Shown in pieces: positions 1 through 9,256 of a stretch of 58,096 bases of DNA; position 1 is the first letter of the stretch; each line of letters begins with the position of its first letter. This DNA comes from Ensifer sp. MPMI2T (GTDB taxonomy: Bacteria > Pseudomonadota > Alphaproteobacteria > Rhizobiales > Rhizobiaceae): assembly GCF_004827385.1 (NCBI RefSeq), contig NZ_SRXN01000039.1, positions 1 through 58,096 of the forward strand, written 5' to 3'. A model generated the notes under the pieces. It was not told the DNA's origin and ran no database searches. It was given only the letters and a program-made list of their open reading frames with translations. Made by a program: the position numbers and the translations under genes.

Positions 1-1
1 T

Positions 2-302
2 CGCGCCGAAGAACTCGACGCGCTCGACGCCATCCTTCCCTTCGACCGGCGCGACCAGCTCGCCGCGCTGCTGACCGACGACGACGTCGCGACGCTTAAA
101 CATCTGGCGAGCGAAGGCATGGGTGAGAATACGCTTCGGGCACTCGCCTCCGACCTCGGCTATCTCGAGGCCTGGTGCCGGCTCGCGATCGGCTCCCCCC
201 TCCCCTGGCCGGCGCCGGAATCGCTGCTGTTGAAATTCGTGCCCATCATCTCTGGGACCCGACCAAGCGTGCCGAGGATCCGACCCACGGCATGCCGGTG
301 GA
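2..302 (+). pseudogene. Tyrosine recombinase (integrase) N-terminal relic, frameshifted
   Basis: From base 2 the frame reads an acidic leader and then GMGENTLRALASDLGYLEAW and LPWPAPESLLLKFV. I recognise this as the SAM-like N-terminal domain of a tyrosine-recombinase/integrase family common on rhizobial plasmids. Near base 240 one base appears lost: the family sequence AHHLWDPTKRAEDPTHGMP continues in another frame up to about base 302. The catalytic domain with its R-H-R-Y residues is absent, because the frame runs directly into the middle of an SDR dehydrogenase. The gene may begin before the window. It cannot make an active recombinase and marks a recombination endpoint. Confidence 0.7.
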
Positions 303-1017
303 TCTCATTCTCGTCGCCCGTGACTTCGACCGCCTGAAGTCATTAGCCAACCGTCTGTCAGGGAACGACGGCGTGGTCGTCACTCCTCTGGCCGCAGACC
401 TCACCAGGGCGGCCGATCTGGAAAGGGTAGTGGGGAAGCTTCGGGAGGACGCCGAAATATCCCTGCTGGTGAACTGTGCCGGCATCGGCCCGAACGGCCC
501 TTTGCTGGGATCGGACCCCAACGGTCTCGGCAAGATGGTCCAGCTCAATGTCGACGTCCTGCATTCCCTGACCGTGACGGCGGCGCACACCTTTGCGCGC
601 CGCCGCCAGGGAGCGATCGTAAACATAGCTTCCGTGGTGGCGCTGATGCCCGAGCGCTTCAACGCGACCTATGTGGCGACGAAAGCGTTCGTCCTCGCTC
701 TGACGCAGGCGTTGTCCGCAGAACTCGAGCCACACGGCGTCCGAATGCAAGCCGTGCTTCCGGGCTTCACCCGCACCGAGATATTCGACAGAGCCGGCAT
801 CGACATCAGCGTGATCCCTGCGGACATGATGATGGATGCGGGGGAACTGGTGGACGCGGCCCTGGCTGGCTTCGATCGCGGCGAGGTGGTGACGATCCCC
901 TCGCTCGCCGACAGCGAGCTCTGGGAGCAGCATGAAAGGACAAGACGCGACCTCGGGCCGCACCTCTCACTGAAGCATGCGGCTGCGCGGTATCGGCCGA
1001 GAGGGGAGACGCGATGA
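303..1017 (+). pseudogene. Short-chain dehydrogenase/reductase lacking its N-terminus
   Basis: From LILVARDFDRLKSLA onward this is a classical SDR. NCAGIG follows strand 4, the catalytic Ser lies in IVNIASV, and the Tyr and Lys lie in ATYVATK. The usual first ~30 residues with strand 1 and the TGxxxGxG cofactor loop are missing and replaced in frame by integrase residues. An open frame from ATG 175 to 1017 (280 codons) spans the junction, so a chimeric protein could be made, but it should not bind NAD(P) normally. Its TGA overlaps the ATG of the downstream hydrolase (ATGA at 1014-1017), which suggests the two once formed an operon. Confidence 0.75.
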
Positions 1018-1949
1018 GCGATCCAAGAGCAGTGCTTCTCACGCGTCGCGACCTACTCCCAGCCAGCGCCGCGGCGGCTGCGGCCGCCATGGTCGCGCGA
1101 GCCGTGTACGCCTCCGATTTCCATCGGTTCAAGCACGGCGCGTTCGACATCACCGTCGTCAGTGACGGCTTCGTTACACTGCCTACCGAAATACTCCTGC
1201 CGGACGCCACGCCCGAGGAGCGGCAGGTGATAATTCAGAGGCTCGGCGGCGACGTGCAAGGCGCGCCTGTGCAGGCCAATATTCCACTCATCCGCTATGG
1301 AGACGAGCTGATGCTGGTCGACAACGGCTCAGGAACGAACTTCCAGGCAAGCGCCGGGAAACTGGCCGCCAACCTCAAGACCCTCGGTATCGAACCGGAG
1401 GACATAACGAAGGTCGTTTTCACCCATGCCCATCCCGATCACTCGGGCGCGACGACCACCTCCGACGGCAAGGTTCTGTACCCCAATGCGGAGTATTTCG
1501 TCAGCGAGGCAGAATGGAGCTTCTGGACCGACAAGGCCTTCGAGACGCACATGCCGGCCGCCCTGCACGACTTCGCGCGCGGGGCGCAGCGGGACCTGTT
1601 CGCGGTCATCGACAGGTTGACCATCATGAGGCCGGGGCAAGAGATCGTGCAGGGAATGCAGGTCGTGGATACGCCGGGGCACACACCGGGACATGTCTCC
1701 ATCGAGATGGCGGGCGATGGCAACCTGCTGGTCACCGGAGACGCCTGCACCAATGACGTCATCTTCTTCGAACATCCGGATTGGCACTTCGGCTTCGACA
1801 CGGACCCGGATACCGCGCTCAAGAGCAGGAAGATGCTCCTGGATCGCGCGGCGTCCGAGAAAATCAAAATGCTCGGCTATCACTGGAGCTACCCGGGCGT
1901 CGGATACGCGGAGCGCAAGCACAACTCATACCGCTTCGTGAGGGCGTGA
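1014..1949 (+). CDS. MBL-fold metallo-hydrolase with Tat signal
   Basis: The 311-residue protein has a twin-arginine leader (TRRDLLPAS, Arg11-Arg12, then an Ala-rich stretch), so it is probably exported folded. The metallo-beta-lactamase motif THAHPDH (His138, His140, Asp142, His143) supplies the binuclear metal site. DTPGHTPGHVSIE and VTGDACTND supply the later His and Asp ligands. The family includes lactonases, glyoxalase II-like enzymes and arylsulfatase-like hydrolases, and the sequence does not fix the substrate. Its ATG overlaps the stop of the truncated SDR. Family assignment is firm and function open. Confidence 0.85.
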   Translation: MSDPRAVLLTRRDLLPASAAAAAAAMVARAVYASDFHRFKHGAFDITVVSDGFVTLPTEILLPDATPEERQVIIQRLGGDVQGAPVQANIPLIRYGDELMLVDNGSGTNFQASAGKLAANLKTLGIEPEDITKVVFTHAHPDHSGATTTSDGKVLYPNAEYFVSEAEWSFWTDKAFETHMPAALHDFARGAQRDLFAVIDRLTIMRPGQEIVQGMQVVDTPGHTPGHVSIEMAGDGNLLVTGDACTNDVIFFEHPDWHFGFDTDPDTALKSRKMLLDRAASEKIKMLGYHWSYPGVGYAERKHNSYRFVRA

Positions 1950-2396
1950 GGCAGATGCTCCCACCACGCAGTTGCGCTTCGCTTGGTACGGAACAGATCA
2001 GGAGCCGTGAAAGGCTGCGACCTCTGAGGAACGCGAATTCTCGACCCGTTCCGGAAATTCGGGTTCCAGTGCGCTATGGCGCAAGATGAGCCCGAAAACG
2101 ACTTTCCAGCCCCGGTTCACGAACGACCGCTGTACGCCCTCATTGTGGTCATCCAGCGTTCTAAACGCCGGCCCTAAAAGCTGCCGCTCGTGTCGGTGCG
2201 CGCCACCGTCCTCTCCTGCGTGCCGATTGCGAGGATCGGGCCTCGGGCGCACGCGTCGTAGGGTGGGCGCTTCAGATACCGGGCGAGAGAAACGCGCACC
2301 CTCTTCGACCCTTGCACGATAACCCCGCTGCGAAGCCGCGCGGGCGTTTGTATTGTCGACGAAGCGGGCAGTACTCCGCTGCTTTCCATGGTCACA
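1950..2396. other. Intergenic stretch without a recognisable gene
   Basis: About 450 bases between the MBL hydrolase and the ABM-domain gene. Short open frames exist on both strands but none matches a family I recognise. Bases 2063-2086 (GTTCCAGT followed by GCGCTATGGCGC) weakly resemble the dif-like repeat described further on. The similarity is partial and is not annotated as a site. Confidence 0.5.
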
Positions 2397-2822
2397 TCAG
2401 CGGTCGGTCGCCGCGTTGTTGAGGATACCCATCCGGATCACGGTGACCCCGCCATCGGCGAGCTCGGGCAGGCGCGCGAACCAAGACTGCACATGCGGCG
2501 TCTGGTTATGCGCTTCGAAATCGGCCTGGCTGGCGAAGATCTCATAGAAGATGAAATGTCCGGGAGCCTCGCGGCTCTCCTGAAGGAAGTAGAGCAAGTT
2601 ATTCGGTTCGGCGCGGACCTGTGGCACGAGCGATAGCGTGATGGCGCGCAGCGCATCCTCCTTGCCCGGCTTGGCGCGAACCTGCGCGACGACGGCATAA
2701 GCGTCGGCGGGAATATCGGCGTAGCGCAGGCCGCCGGCGTCGCGGGCGATCGCCGAGGGCGCTCCAAAAGCGGCCGCGATCAGCGCCGCCAGCGTGATGT
2801 GGGACAGGAATCTCCGTGGCAT
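2397..2822 (-). CDS. Exported ABM-domain protein (putative quinol monooxygenase)
   Basis: 141 residues. A Sec-type leader (PRRFLSHITLAALIAAAFG, cleavage probably after AIARD or nearby) precedes one antibiotic-biosynthesis-monooxygenase domain of about 95 residues. Typical ABM elements are AVVAQVRAKPGKEDALRAI, LLYFLQESREAPGHFIFYE and FEAHNQTPHVQSW. Members are small dimeric ferredoxin-like folds that oxidise quinols or polyketides without a metal or cofactor, or only bind ligands. A secretion signal is uncommon for the family. A VOC gene on the same strand lies just upstream, so the pair may be co-transcribed. Confidence 0.8.
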   Translation of the reverse strand: MPRRFLSHITLAALIAAAFGAPSAIARDAGGLRYADIPADAYAVVAQVRAKPGKEDALRAITLSLVPQVRAEPNNLLYFLQESREAPGHFIFYEIFASQADFEAHNQTPHVQSWFARLPELADGGVTVIRMGILNNAATDR

Positions 2823-3061
2823 TACTTATCTCCTTCCTTCGCTTGCTCGCTCGCGCGTCGCGCTTAGGTCTCACGCTGGAGCTGCGCCATGGGGTTCGGA
2901 CCGAGGCGCAGATTGCGCCCTCGAGTGCTGAAGGAATCTCGCCGCTCACCGTCATTTCCTCGATCGTGAGTTAGCCCTTCATCGGTATATGCTCGCCGGT
3001 GAGGAAGGGGTTGGCGGGCGATGTCGCGGTGGCGGACGTGTCATTAATTGCCTACACCCGC

Positions 3062-3910
3062 TCAGCGCAATGCGGCCACCATTTTACGCCGCGCTTCCAG
3101 CGCAGCGTCGAAGGTTTGCTTGACCGGACCCAGCGCCTGCACGAACTCGAGCTGCTCGCCTTCCGAGCCGGTGCAGTAGATCAGCCGCCACCCATCCGAC
3201 TTGCCTTCCGTGATCGGGTTTGAATTGGCGTCGAGCGGGGCTGCGCTGCGTTCCGCCTCGCTCGTCACGGTCACGATGCGGTTCGCGCGGACATGCGTCA
3301 TGCCTCGCCGCGTCGATTCCGCTTCGAGGTCGGCTATGAACTGGTTGAAATCGACGTCGTCGCGAATGTGAAAGCAGATGTGCATCATCCGCGGAAAGGC
3401 AGGGCTCATATGATCGAGCGGCTCGGCGAATGCTCGGGGACCACCCATTGGCTGGTCAGCGTCGCGATATTGCAAAAGCTCGATCACGACATTGTCGAAC
3501 TGGATGAAGCGCACGTCGAGCCGCTGCGCGCCGCCGCGAAGGTCCGGAATTCCCATCGTGCGCGGATTGACACCGCGTGCGCGCGCTTCGATTTCCTGAC
3601 CGGTCAGCAGCGTATTGTGAATGCGCTCGCCCTGAAAATCGCCGTCACGCATCACCTCGGTGCCGCCGAGAACCTCGGTATAGAAGGTGAAGGCCCGCTC
3701 CATGTTCTGGACCGTCAGGCCGAAATGTTGGACTCCTTGCAATCGGGGGCCGATCGGTAGCTCCGGCTTGGTCGAGGAAGCCGTCTGTCGTCCCTGCGCC
3801 GCGGTCGGCGTCGCCATCCCGGTCATCGATGCGGCCAGCACCGCGCCCGTGCTTTTCAACGCGTCCCGGCGATTGAGGCCGCCTGAAATCTGCCCATGAT
3901 TTTCTACCAT
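3062..3910 (-). CDS. VOC-family (glyoxalase/extradiol-like) protein with Tat signal
   Basis: 282 residues. An N-terminal Tat leader (LNRRDALKSTGAVLAASM) is followed by two vicinal-oxygen-chelate beta-alpha-beta-beta-beta modules: the first around GVQHFGLTVQNMERAFTFY and ELLQYRDADQP, the second around MMHICFHIRDDVDFNQF and GEQLEFVQ. The metal ligands His and Glu of each module appear to be kept (QHF, IELL, HICF, LEFV). Periplasmic VOC enzymes are poorly known and the substrate cannot be read. It lies upstream of the exported ABM protein and divergent from the AraC gene, which may control both. Confidence 0.8.
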   Translation of the reverse strand: MVENHGQISGGLNRRDALKSTGAVLAASMTGMATPTAAQGRQTASSTKPELPIGPRLQGVQHFGLTVQNMERAFTFYTEVLGGTEVMRDGDFQGERIHNTLLTGQEIEARARGVNPRTMGIPDLRGGAQRLDVRFIQFDNVVIELLQYRDADQPMGGPRAFAEPLDHMSPAFPRMMHICFHIRDDVDFNQFIADLEAESTRRGMTHVRANRIVTVTSEAERSAAPLDANSNPITEGKSDGWRLIYCTGSEGEQLEFVQALGPVKQTFDAALEARRKMVAALR

Positions 3911-4128
3911 CTTCTGTCTCCCTGAAGTTGCGCGGGCGCTCGGCGGCCTGACCTGGTACTTCTTGGCGCAGCATCACGTTGCACCTCGCCTCAAAAACTT
4001 GCCGTGCATCCCGGCGGTTTCGTATTCCCCGCGCCACACGAACGAACGCCGAGGTTCGACGTCAGATAAGAGCGCCGCGGCTGGAGTGTATTTCAGATTC
4101 TTGCTATTTTTCCGCGCTAGGCGCTTCG

Positions 4129-5124
4129 ATGGTTCGCATAAATTTGCGTCACCAAAAGCGTCGAGGCGGCCTGGAGGGCGGGCGGTTGAAATTCGAAGAG
4201 GCCTGGAAGAGGATCGGCCACAGCGAAACGCGGGATCGAGAGGGCGCCGGCCTTGCTTCCTGCAGGGCGGTTTACACTTCTGGTGTGCCGCGATTCTGGA
4301 CGGATCATCTGATCGCACCGGTACGCACGATCGGCGCCGAAACGGCGACGTCGCTCAAGTTGAGCTATTGGTTCTCGACCGTCGAGGATTCCCCGCAAGA
4401 GGGTGATCCGAACTTCGTCAGTGCCTCACTCCGAACGAGCACAGCGACGGCCTGGCGTGATGCGGCGCCGTCGGGCTTGGTGTCCATGTTGCCGTTCGAA
4501 GGCGCACAATGGCGCTTCGAGCAGCCGGTGAGCTTCATGCAATTCCACATTCCATTCGACCTGATGGGCATGGTTTGCGTTTCGCTGTTCGGAACGGAGC
4601 TCACCCACGATCATATCCGGATGCCCGCCGACGTCCTTGATGCCCAGCTGCACCATAGCCTGGAGCGCATTCGGCATACGGCCTCCTCGATCGAGCCTAC
4701 AAATCTCCTTCTCGACAGTTGGGCATTGATCCTCGCCGAAACATTCCTTCTGCGGTTATCGAGTCACGGCGAGCGAAACGGGCACGGACCATTCGGCAAG
4801 CTTCCGGCCCGGGGTGTCGCACGCGTCGTCGATTACATCGAAGATGGCATCGACGATGACCTGCGACTATCATCGCTCGCCGCCGTCGCAGGAATGAGCA
4901 CCTATCATTTTGCCCATCGCTTCCAGGAGACGGTTGGCATGTCGCCCCATTCTTATGTGCTCGTACGGCGGATCGAACGGGCTCGAGCCTTGTTGCGCCG
5001 GGGGAATGAGCCGCTCGTCGATGTCGCGCTCGCTTGCGGCTTTTCCAGCCAGTCCCATTTGACGACGGTGTTCCGCCGTTGTCTCGGTATTACCCCCGGA
5101 GAATATCGCCGACGCGCACAGTGA
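4129..5124 (+). CDS. AraC-family transcriptional regulator
   Basis: From ATG 4129 the protein has 331 residues. An upstream in-frame ATG at 3979 would add 50 residues that look non-coding, so 4129 or a later ATG is preferred. An N-terminal AraC-binding-like sensor domain of about 200 residues (WFSTVEDSP, MQFHIPFDLM) precedes two helix-turn-helix motifs in the last 100 residues: LRLSSLAAVAGMSTYHFAHR and VDVALACGFSSQSHLTTVFR, ending with the classic ITPGEYRR. It is divergent from the exported VOC and ABM genes, so it probably regulates them. The effector is unknown. Confidence 0.88.
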   Translation: MVRINLRHQKRRGGLEGGRLKFEEAWKRIGHSETRDREGAGLASCRAVYTSGVPRFWTDHLIAPVRTIGAETATSLKLSYWFSTVEDSPQEGDPNFVSASLRTSTATAWRDAAPSGLVSMLPFEGAQWRFEQPVSFMQFHIPFDLMGMVCVSLFGTELTHDHIRMPADVLDAQLHHSLERIRHTASSIEPTNLLLDSWALILAETFLLRLSSHGERNGHGPFGKLPARGVARVVDYIEDGIDDDLRLSSLAAVAGMSTYHFAHRFQETVGMSPHSYVLVRRIERARALLRRGNEPLVDVALACGFSSQSHLTTVFRRCLGITPGEYRRRAQ

Positions 5125-5451
5125 TTTAAGTGGCTCGACGATGCGAGAGGAACCGGCGGAAAGGCGCCCGAAAGCCAGAAGCGCGACCAGTATCCACGGC
5201 GATGTCCACTCTGATTGGATTATGGCCAACAGCTGCCCGGCAGCAACCGGTCCGCTCACTGTGCTCTCGAGTTCTTCTCGCGGTCAATGTTCGATCCCGA
5301 AGCTTGGAGGCTTCGTCTTGAGCACCTCGGCCAAGTTCTGTCGGCGCCGATCGAAAACTCTCGACAGGATGCCCCTCGGCGAGACGAAGCGCCAGAGATT
5401 GCTGTGTTTTTCTTGCGACGGCGAGAGCCGGAGGCGTGAGAGACGGGCAAA
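5125..5451. other. Intergenic stretch, nothing recognised
   Basis: About 330 bases between the convergent AraC and GMC genes. Short open frames on both strands show no family resemblance and no terminator-like hairpin was obvious by eye. Confidence 0.5.
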
Positions 5452-7074
5452 CTACGGATGCGGCCTTGCGGCGAGATGGGCGCCAAGCCTCAGCGCGAGA
5501 GCGACGGCCGGGAGCGTCGGATTGGCCTGGCCCCCGGTCGGGAAAACGGCGCTGCCTGCAACATAAAGGTTCGACAGGTCGTGCAGACGGCAATCGGTAT
5601 TGACGACGCCGTCAGTCGGGTGTTCTGACATCCGGGTCAAGCCGATTTGATGGTATCCGTCGAACGCCTGTCGACGCACGGCGTCGCCGCGTTCGGGCGT
5701 CTCCTGCAGATAGTCGAGCCTCCCCATCCCGTTCTCGCGCAGCCATCGATCCAGAAGCTGATGAGAGCGCACAACAGAGACGGCGTCGCTGTCATCAACA
5801 AGGTAGTTCACCTTGAGCGCAGGTAGAAAGGCACTCGACTGCCTGTTGCTGAGACAAACACGGCTTTCCCGGGTCGGCGTCTGCTCCGCGTGGTACCGGA
5901 GAAGATACCGGCCCTTCGGACTTGGTACCGTCCGCCGTCCCCGGAACCGACTGCCAAGGAAATTGCCCGCCGACGACGCGAGGTCCCGCAAAAGCGCCGG
6001 GTCGCTGCGCACATTCCGCAGATGCTCGCGATAGCGATGATACCGGCCATTCCCTGTCTTAGGTGCGCGCCCCTCGGAGAGCATCCCATAGAGGCCGGAG
6101 ATTGCAAGCGGTAGATAGAGGGCCGAGAAGGCGCCCGAACTGTGGGCGGCATCGGATATCGAAAGACCGTCCAACCAGAAGGCTGCATTGAGCAAGGCAT
6201 TGTCCAACTGCGTTCTGGCATTGATCTGCAACCGGCGGCGAAAATGTCGTCCGTCCCTATCCTTTTGAAATAGAAGCGCTTTCTCAAGCATGCTATCGGC
6301 AAGCTCGATGATGGAGATATGGCCGGTGACATGCCCTTGATAGAAGCGACCGAGCGCACCATCCGATCCGCCGAATTTGCGCGGCCAATCGCGTTGCGTG
6401 GCTAGCAGCAAGCGCGCGTTCTCCAGACCGCCGCAGGCGAGCACATGGTTCTTTGCCCGCACCTGAAGCATTCGCCCTCGTCGATGGACCCTGATGGTCT
6501 CGACGTGCAGGCCCATCGGGTCAAGCTCGATACCGACAGCCGTGGCCTCGGTGAGAAGGGTGATCCGTGCCGAGGCCTGCAGATGCGCCTTGTACAACGG
6601 CCCGAGCGCCGGCCTGGCGCTCCAGCGCTCGATCGTCAAAGTCTCGACGTCGCCGCCACGAATCTCCTTCCCGTCGAGATGGGCGTAATGCGCGCCGCAG
6701 TTCAAGAACGCAAAGGCTGCGGCATAATGGTCGCGCAGGTCGGAATGGGTGATCGGCCAGCCGGAATGAGGAACATGCGCCCGTTTCGCAAAGTCGAGAT
6801 CGTCGAACTCGACGCATCGGCCGCCCCACAGCGCCGACGTACCGCCGACGCCACGGCTCGTCGCGCCGGCCGTCGCATGATGCCCGTTGGTGTATTCGAC
6901 CGGCGCGAAGTTCTCCTCAGCGTTCGAGGGGCCGTCGAGAGCGCCGGTTTCAAGCAAGATGACGCTCAATCCCCGTGCCTCGCACGACAAGGCGAGAGCA
7001 AGGCCGACCGGCCCGGCGCCAACGATGCACACGTCTACCACTGGCAACTCTGCGCCTTCGTCGGCTAGGGTCAT
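5452..7074 (-). CDS. GMC-family FAD-dependent oxidoreductase
   Basis: 540 residues from the ATG at 7074. The frame is open to 7164, but those 30 residues lack family resemblance. The N-terminus has the FAD Rossmann motif VCIVGAGPVGLALALS and an acidic strand-2 end (LLETG). GVGGTSALWGGRCVEFD is the GMC flavin loop, and the C-terminus has HYHQIGLTRM and FPTGGQANPTLPAVALA, carrying the His/Asn catalytic region. GMC enzymes oxidise alcohols or sugars. This shorter, membrane-dehydrogenase-like branch often lacks a known substrate. A broken relative lies head to head at 7.25 kb. Confidence 0.85.
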   Translation of the reverse strand: MTLADEGAELPVVDVCIVGAGPVGLALALSCEARGLSVILLETGALDGPSNAEENFAPVEYTNGHHATAGATSRGVGGTSALWGGRCVEFDDLDFAKRAHVPHSGWPITHSDLRDHYAAAFAFLNCGAHYAHLDGKEIRGGDVETLTIERWSARPALGPLYKAHLQASARITLLTEATAVGIELDPMGLHVETIRVHRRGRMLQVRAKNHVLACGGLENARLLLATQRDWPRKFGGSDGALGRFYQGHVTGHISIIELADSMLEKALLFQKDRDGRHFRRRLQINARTQLDNALLNAAFWLDGLSISDAAHSSGAFSALYLPLAISGLYGMLSEGRAPKTGNGRYHRYREHLRNVRSDPALLRDLASSAGNFLGSRFRGRRTVPSPKGRYLLRYHAEQTPTRESRVCLSNRQSSAFLPALKVNYLVDDSDAVSVVRSHQLLDRWLRENGMGRLDYLQETPERGDAVRRQAFDGYHQIGLTRMSEHPTDGVVNTDCRLHDLSNLYVAGSAVFPTGGQANPTLPAVALALRLGAHLAARPHP

Positions 7075-7249
7075 GCGTCGCCCTCTCGTGACCTGCATCC
7101 GCGCGTCTGCTGCAGTGCAGCATATATTAGCTAATACGACTACACGTGCGAGAGCAAGCCCCATTCGACGCTTTCCGCGTTTGGCCTCATGTTCGGGGTT
7201 CCTTCGGCCGCATGAGATGGGATCGCTGCCTCAGGGAGGCATCCGGACG

Positions 7250-8022
7250 GGCTCGGTAACAGCTCGGGAGCGCTTGGGCGCTATTTCATGGACCAGCTTC
7301 CATGCCTCGCCTTCGGTTCGTTCTCAGGGGCCAAGGGTTGGGCGCATGACCCATCTGCGCCAGTCGATCCGTTCTACAATCCTTCGGGCGGGATCTTCAT
7401 TCCGCGCTTCGGTGAGGGCGACGCCGGCCGTGGCGATTTCGATTATCAAGGCAGCATTGGCCGCGCCCCCGTGCCAGACGATGCCGATGCACGGCTTGCC
7501 TTCTTCGGCTTCGGCCGCATGCTGCCCTATGCCGACAACCGCGTCACGCTCGATAGCCGACGCAGGGACGCCTGGAACTTCCCCGTGCCGCACATCCGCT
7601 GCGTGATGCATGATGAGGAGAACGCATTGCTCCGCCGACAGGAGGAAACGCTGATCGATATGATCCGGAATGTCGGCGGCGACCTGGAATTCATTGGTTC
7701 GCCTTTAGGCCTCAAGGAGATCGGCCGTGGCGCCTTCCCCGACGCCGACGCTTTCAGCCGCTTCGTGTTCCGCAAATGGTTCCGCAAGACCATGTGCATG
7801 GGCGCGGCGATCCATGAAACGGGCGGGGCGCGGATGGGGGAAACACCGAAAGAATCGGTACTCAATCCCTACAACCAGCTCTGGGACGCACCCAATCTCA
7901 TTGTCACCGACGCCAGCGCCTTTCCCGGCAGCGGCATCGCCGGCACTACGCTCACCGTCATGGCGCTGACGATCCGCGCCTGTCGGAACCTTGCCGATCA
8001 GTACCGTACGGGAAACCTATAG
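7250..8022 (+). pseudogene. GMC oxidoreductase, C-terminal half only
   Basis: The frame matches GMC sequences from NSSGALGRYFMDQ onward, so homology starts near base 7250, although the first ATG of the open frame is 7288. It continues with the substrate domain and ends with AAIHETGGARMG, NLIVTDASAFPGSGIAGTTLTVMALTIRA, the normal GMC C-terminus with catalytic His and Asn. The FAD-binding half is gone. The upstream 7165-7249 stretch is not GMC-like. It is not an internal copy of the 5.4-7.1 kb gene: it belongs to a different subfamily. Confidence 0.75.
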
Positions 8023-8163
8023 GACATCTCGCCCGGCTTCCGGATGGCGAAGGGCCTGAGCGATGGGGCACTCTCTGCGTAAAGCTTATCCATTCGTCGA
8101 TCACCCTTTCGCAAGCTCATTCAGGCGCTATGCTGTAAGCCAATATACCAAGCGCGAGGCCTT

Positions 8164-8454
8164 ATGACGGAGCCACATCAGAGCTACTCCCGGGAGCGGT
8201 TGACCATCCTTGGCGATCTTGAGGCCCTCTCCTTCGTTCCCTGGATCCGGCGCCATGCCGCCAAGCTTGGTCTCTCCCAGACCATATCTCATACCAGTTC
8301 CCACCGGATCGAACTCGAGGTCGCCGGACCGGTGGATCTGATCGACATGATGGAGCTGGGATGCTCGCTCGGGCCCTTCGGCGTCTGGGTCGAGACGATA
8401 CACCGCTCACCGATCGACGGCGGAGGCGACCAGGTCCGCGACCGGCCCTCCTGA
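8164..8454 (+). CDS. Degenerate acylphosphatase-like small protein
   Basis: 96 residues. The order LEALSFVPWIRRHAAKLGL, then IELEVAGPVDLIDMMELGCSLGP and VWVETI, follows the acylphosphatase fold (G-F-R-x-F/W helix 1, V-EGP, helix 2, V-V). The active-site Arg of the family GFR motif is Val here (SFV), and the usual catalytic Asn of VRN is missing, so phosphatase activity is unlikely. It precedes the Rieske operon by 150 bases, and a putative operator lies between, so it is probably separately transcribed. The fold assignment is by eye. Confidence 0.5.
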   Translation: MTEPHQSYSRERLTILGDLEALSFVPWIRRHAAKLGLSQTISHTSSHRIELEVAGPVDLIDMMELGCSLGPFGVWVETIHRSPIDGGGDQVRDRPS

Positions 8455-8489
8455 CCGTCCACAGTTATTCTGCCGTTTATTTAATCAAA

Positions 8490-8525
8490 GTTGCCAATGC
8501 AGAAAAATTATGCAAGCGTGGCAAC
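8490..8525. promoter_or_regulatory. Candidate operator before the Rieske operon
   Basis: Nested inverted repeats. The outer arms GTTGCCA and TGGCAAC lie at 8490-8496 and 8519-8525; inside, TGCA-N9-TGCA lies at 8498-8514. The inner TGCA-N9-TGCA spacing is identical to that of two sites upstream of the convergent transporter operon (22901 and 23063). I infer a binding site for the GntR regulator at 17.6-18.4 kb. Confidence 0.45.
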
Positions 8526-8602
8526 ACTGAGCCGCAAGGGCTCGCGTCGACTTCGGGTTCTTTGCCAAGCTAAAGTTTTGGTATCATTTAGAAAGTCTAT
8601 TT

Positions 8603-9256
8603 ATGCTGTCCGACAAGACCGGCTCTTGGACGCCAGTCGCCCTTTCCGCGGATTTGCCAGCGGGAACCGTCATGCCGGCACGGACACCCGCCGGGCGGAT
8701 AGCTCTCTGGCGCAGCCAGTCGGGCCGCGCGGCGGCCTCGGCGGACCGCTGTCCGCATCGCGGCATGCGCCTCTCGCATGGCTTCGTGCGTGGCGAGGCC
8801 CTCTCCTGCATCTATCACGGCTGGAGTTACGCCCGGACCGGAAACTGCCTACGCATCCCGGCCCATCCGGGTCTCGCGCCGCCGGAAACCATCCGTGTCG
8901 AAACGCATGAGGTTGAAGAGTGCGGCGGGGTCATCTGGGTTGCCGTGGGAGTACCCACCGCTCAGCCCCCGGGGCTTGAAGGCGTCGCTCCGCTGCGTTC
9001 CCTAACGGCGCATGCCGCCGTTGCGGCGATCGAGACTGCGGCCGGCGCAAAGGCAGGTGCCGGCGGCCTGGTCTGGCAAGCGCAGGATGCGCAGCAGATC
9101 CGGCTGCTGCTTGCCCCGCAGGGTGACGAGCAGACGCTGATCCATGTTCTGCTGGACGACAACAGCAGTCTCTCCCAGCGCATCGCCGCGTCACGTGCGG
9201 TCGAGAGGTTGCGGCGGACGGCCGAGGATCTTCAGACGAAAGGGATCGCGCCATGA
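8603..9256 (+). CDS. Stand-alone Rieske [2Fe-2S] protein
   Basis: 217 residues. Residues 1-110 form a Rieske domain with CPHRG (Cys50, His52) and CIYHGW (Cys69, His72), the four ligands of a 2Fe-2S cluster. The rest (ALRSL to the end) is not a mononuclear-iron catalytic domain and not a reductase, and I do not recognise it. Its stop overlaps the start of the next gene (ATGA at 9253-9256), whose product has the catalytic iron site but no cluster. The obvious reading is that this protein passes electrons to that oxygenase in trans. No ferredoxin reductase lies nearby. Confidence 0.85.
   Translation: MLSDKTGSWTPVALSADLPAGTVMPARTPAGRIALWRSQSGRAAASADRCPHRGMRLSHGFVRGEALSCIYHGWSYARTGNCLRIPAHPGLAPPETIRVETHEVEECGGVIWVAVGVPTAQPPGLEGVAPLRSLTAHAAVAAIETAAGAKAGAGGLVWQAQDAQQIRLLLAPQGDEQTLIHVLLDDNSSLSQRIAASRAVERLRRTAEDLQTKGIAP

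Noticed and set aside
2063..2086. Possible fifth dif-like site (GTTCCAGT, GCGCTATG)
   Set aside because: It keeps the GTTCCAG block and a CTATG but needs a three-base gap and has lost the GATCTT end. Too weak without an alignment search.
8122..8145. Another dif-like resemblance (CAGGCGCTATGCTG)
   Set aside because: Only partial identity with gaps. It overlaps the leader of the acylphosphatase-like gene and is not convincing.
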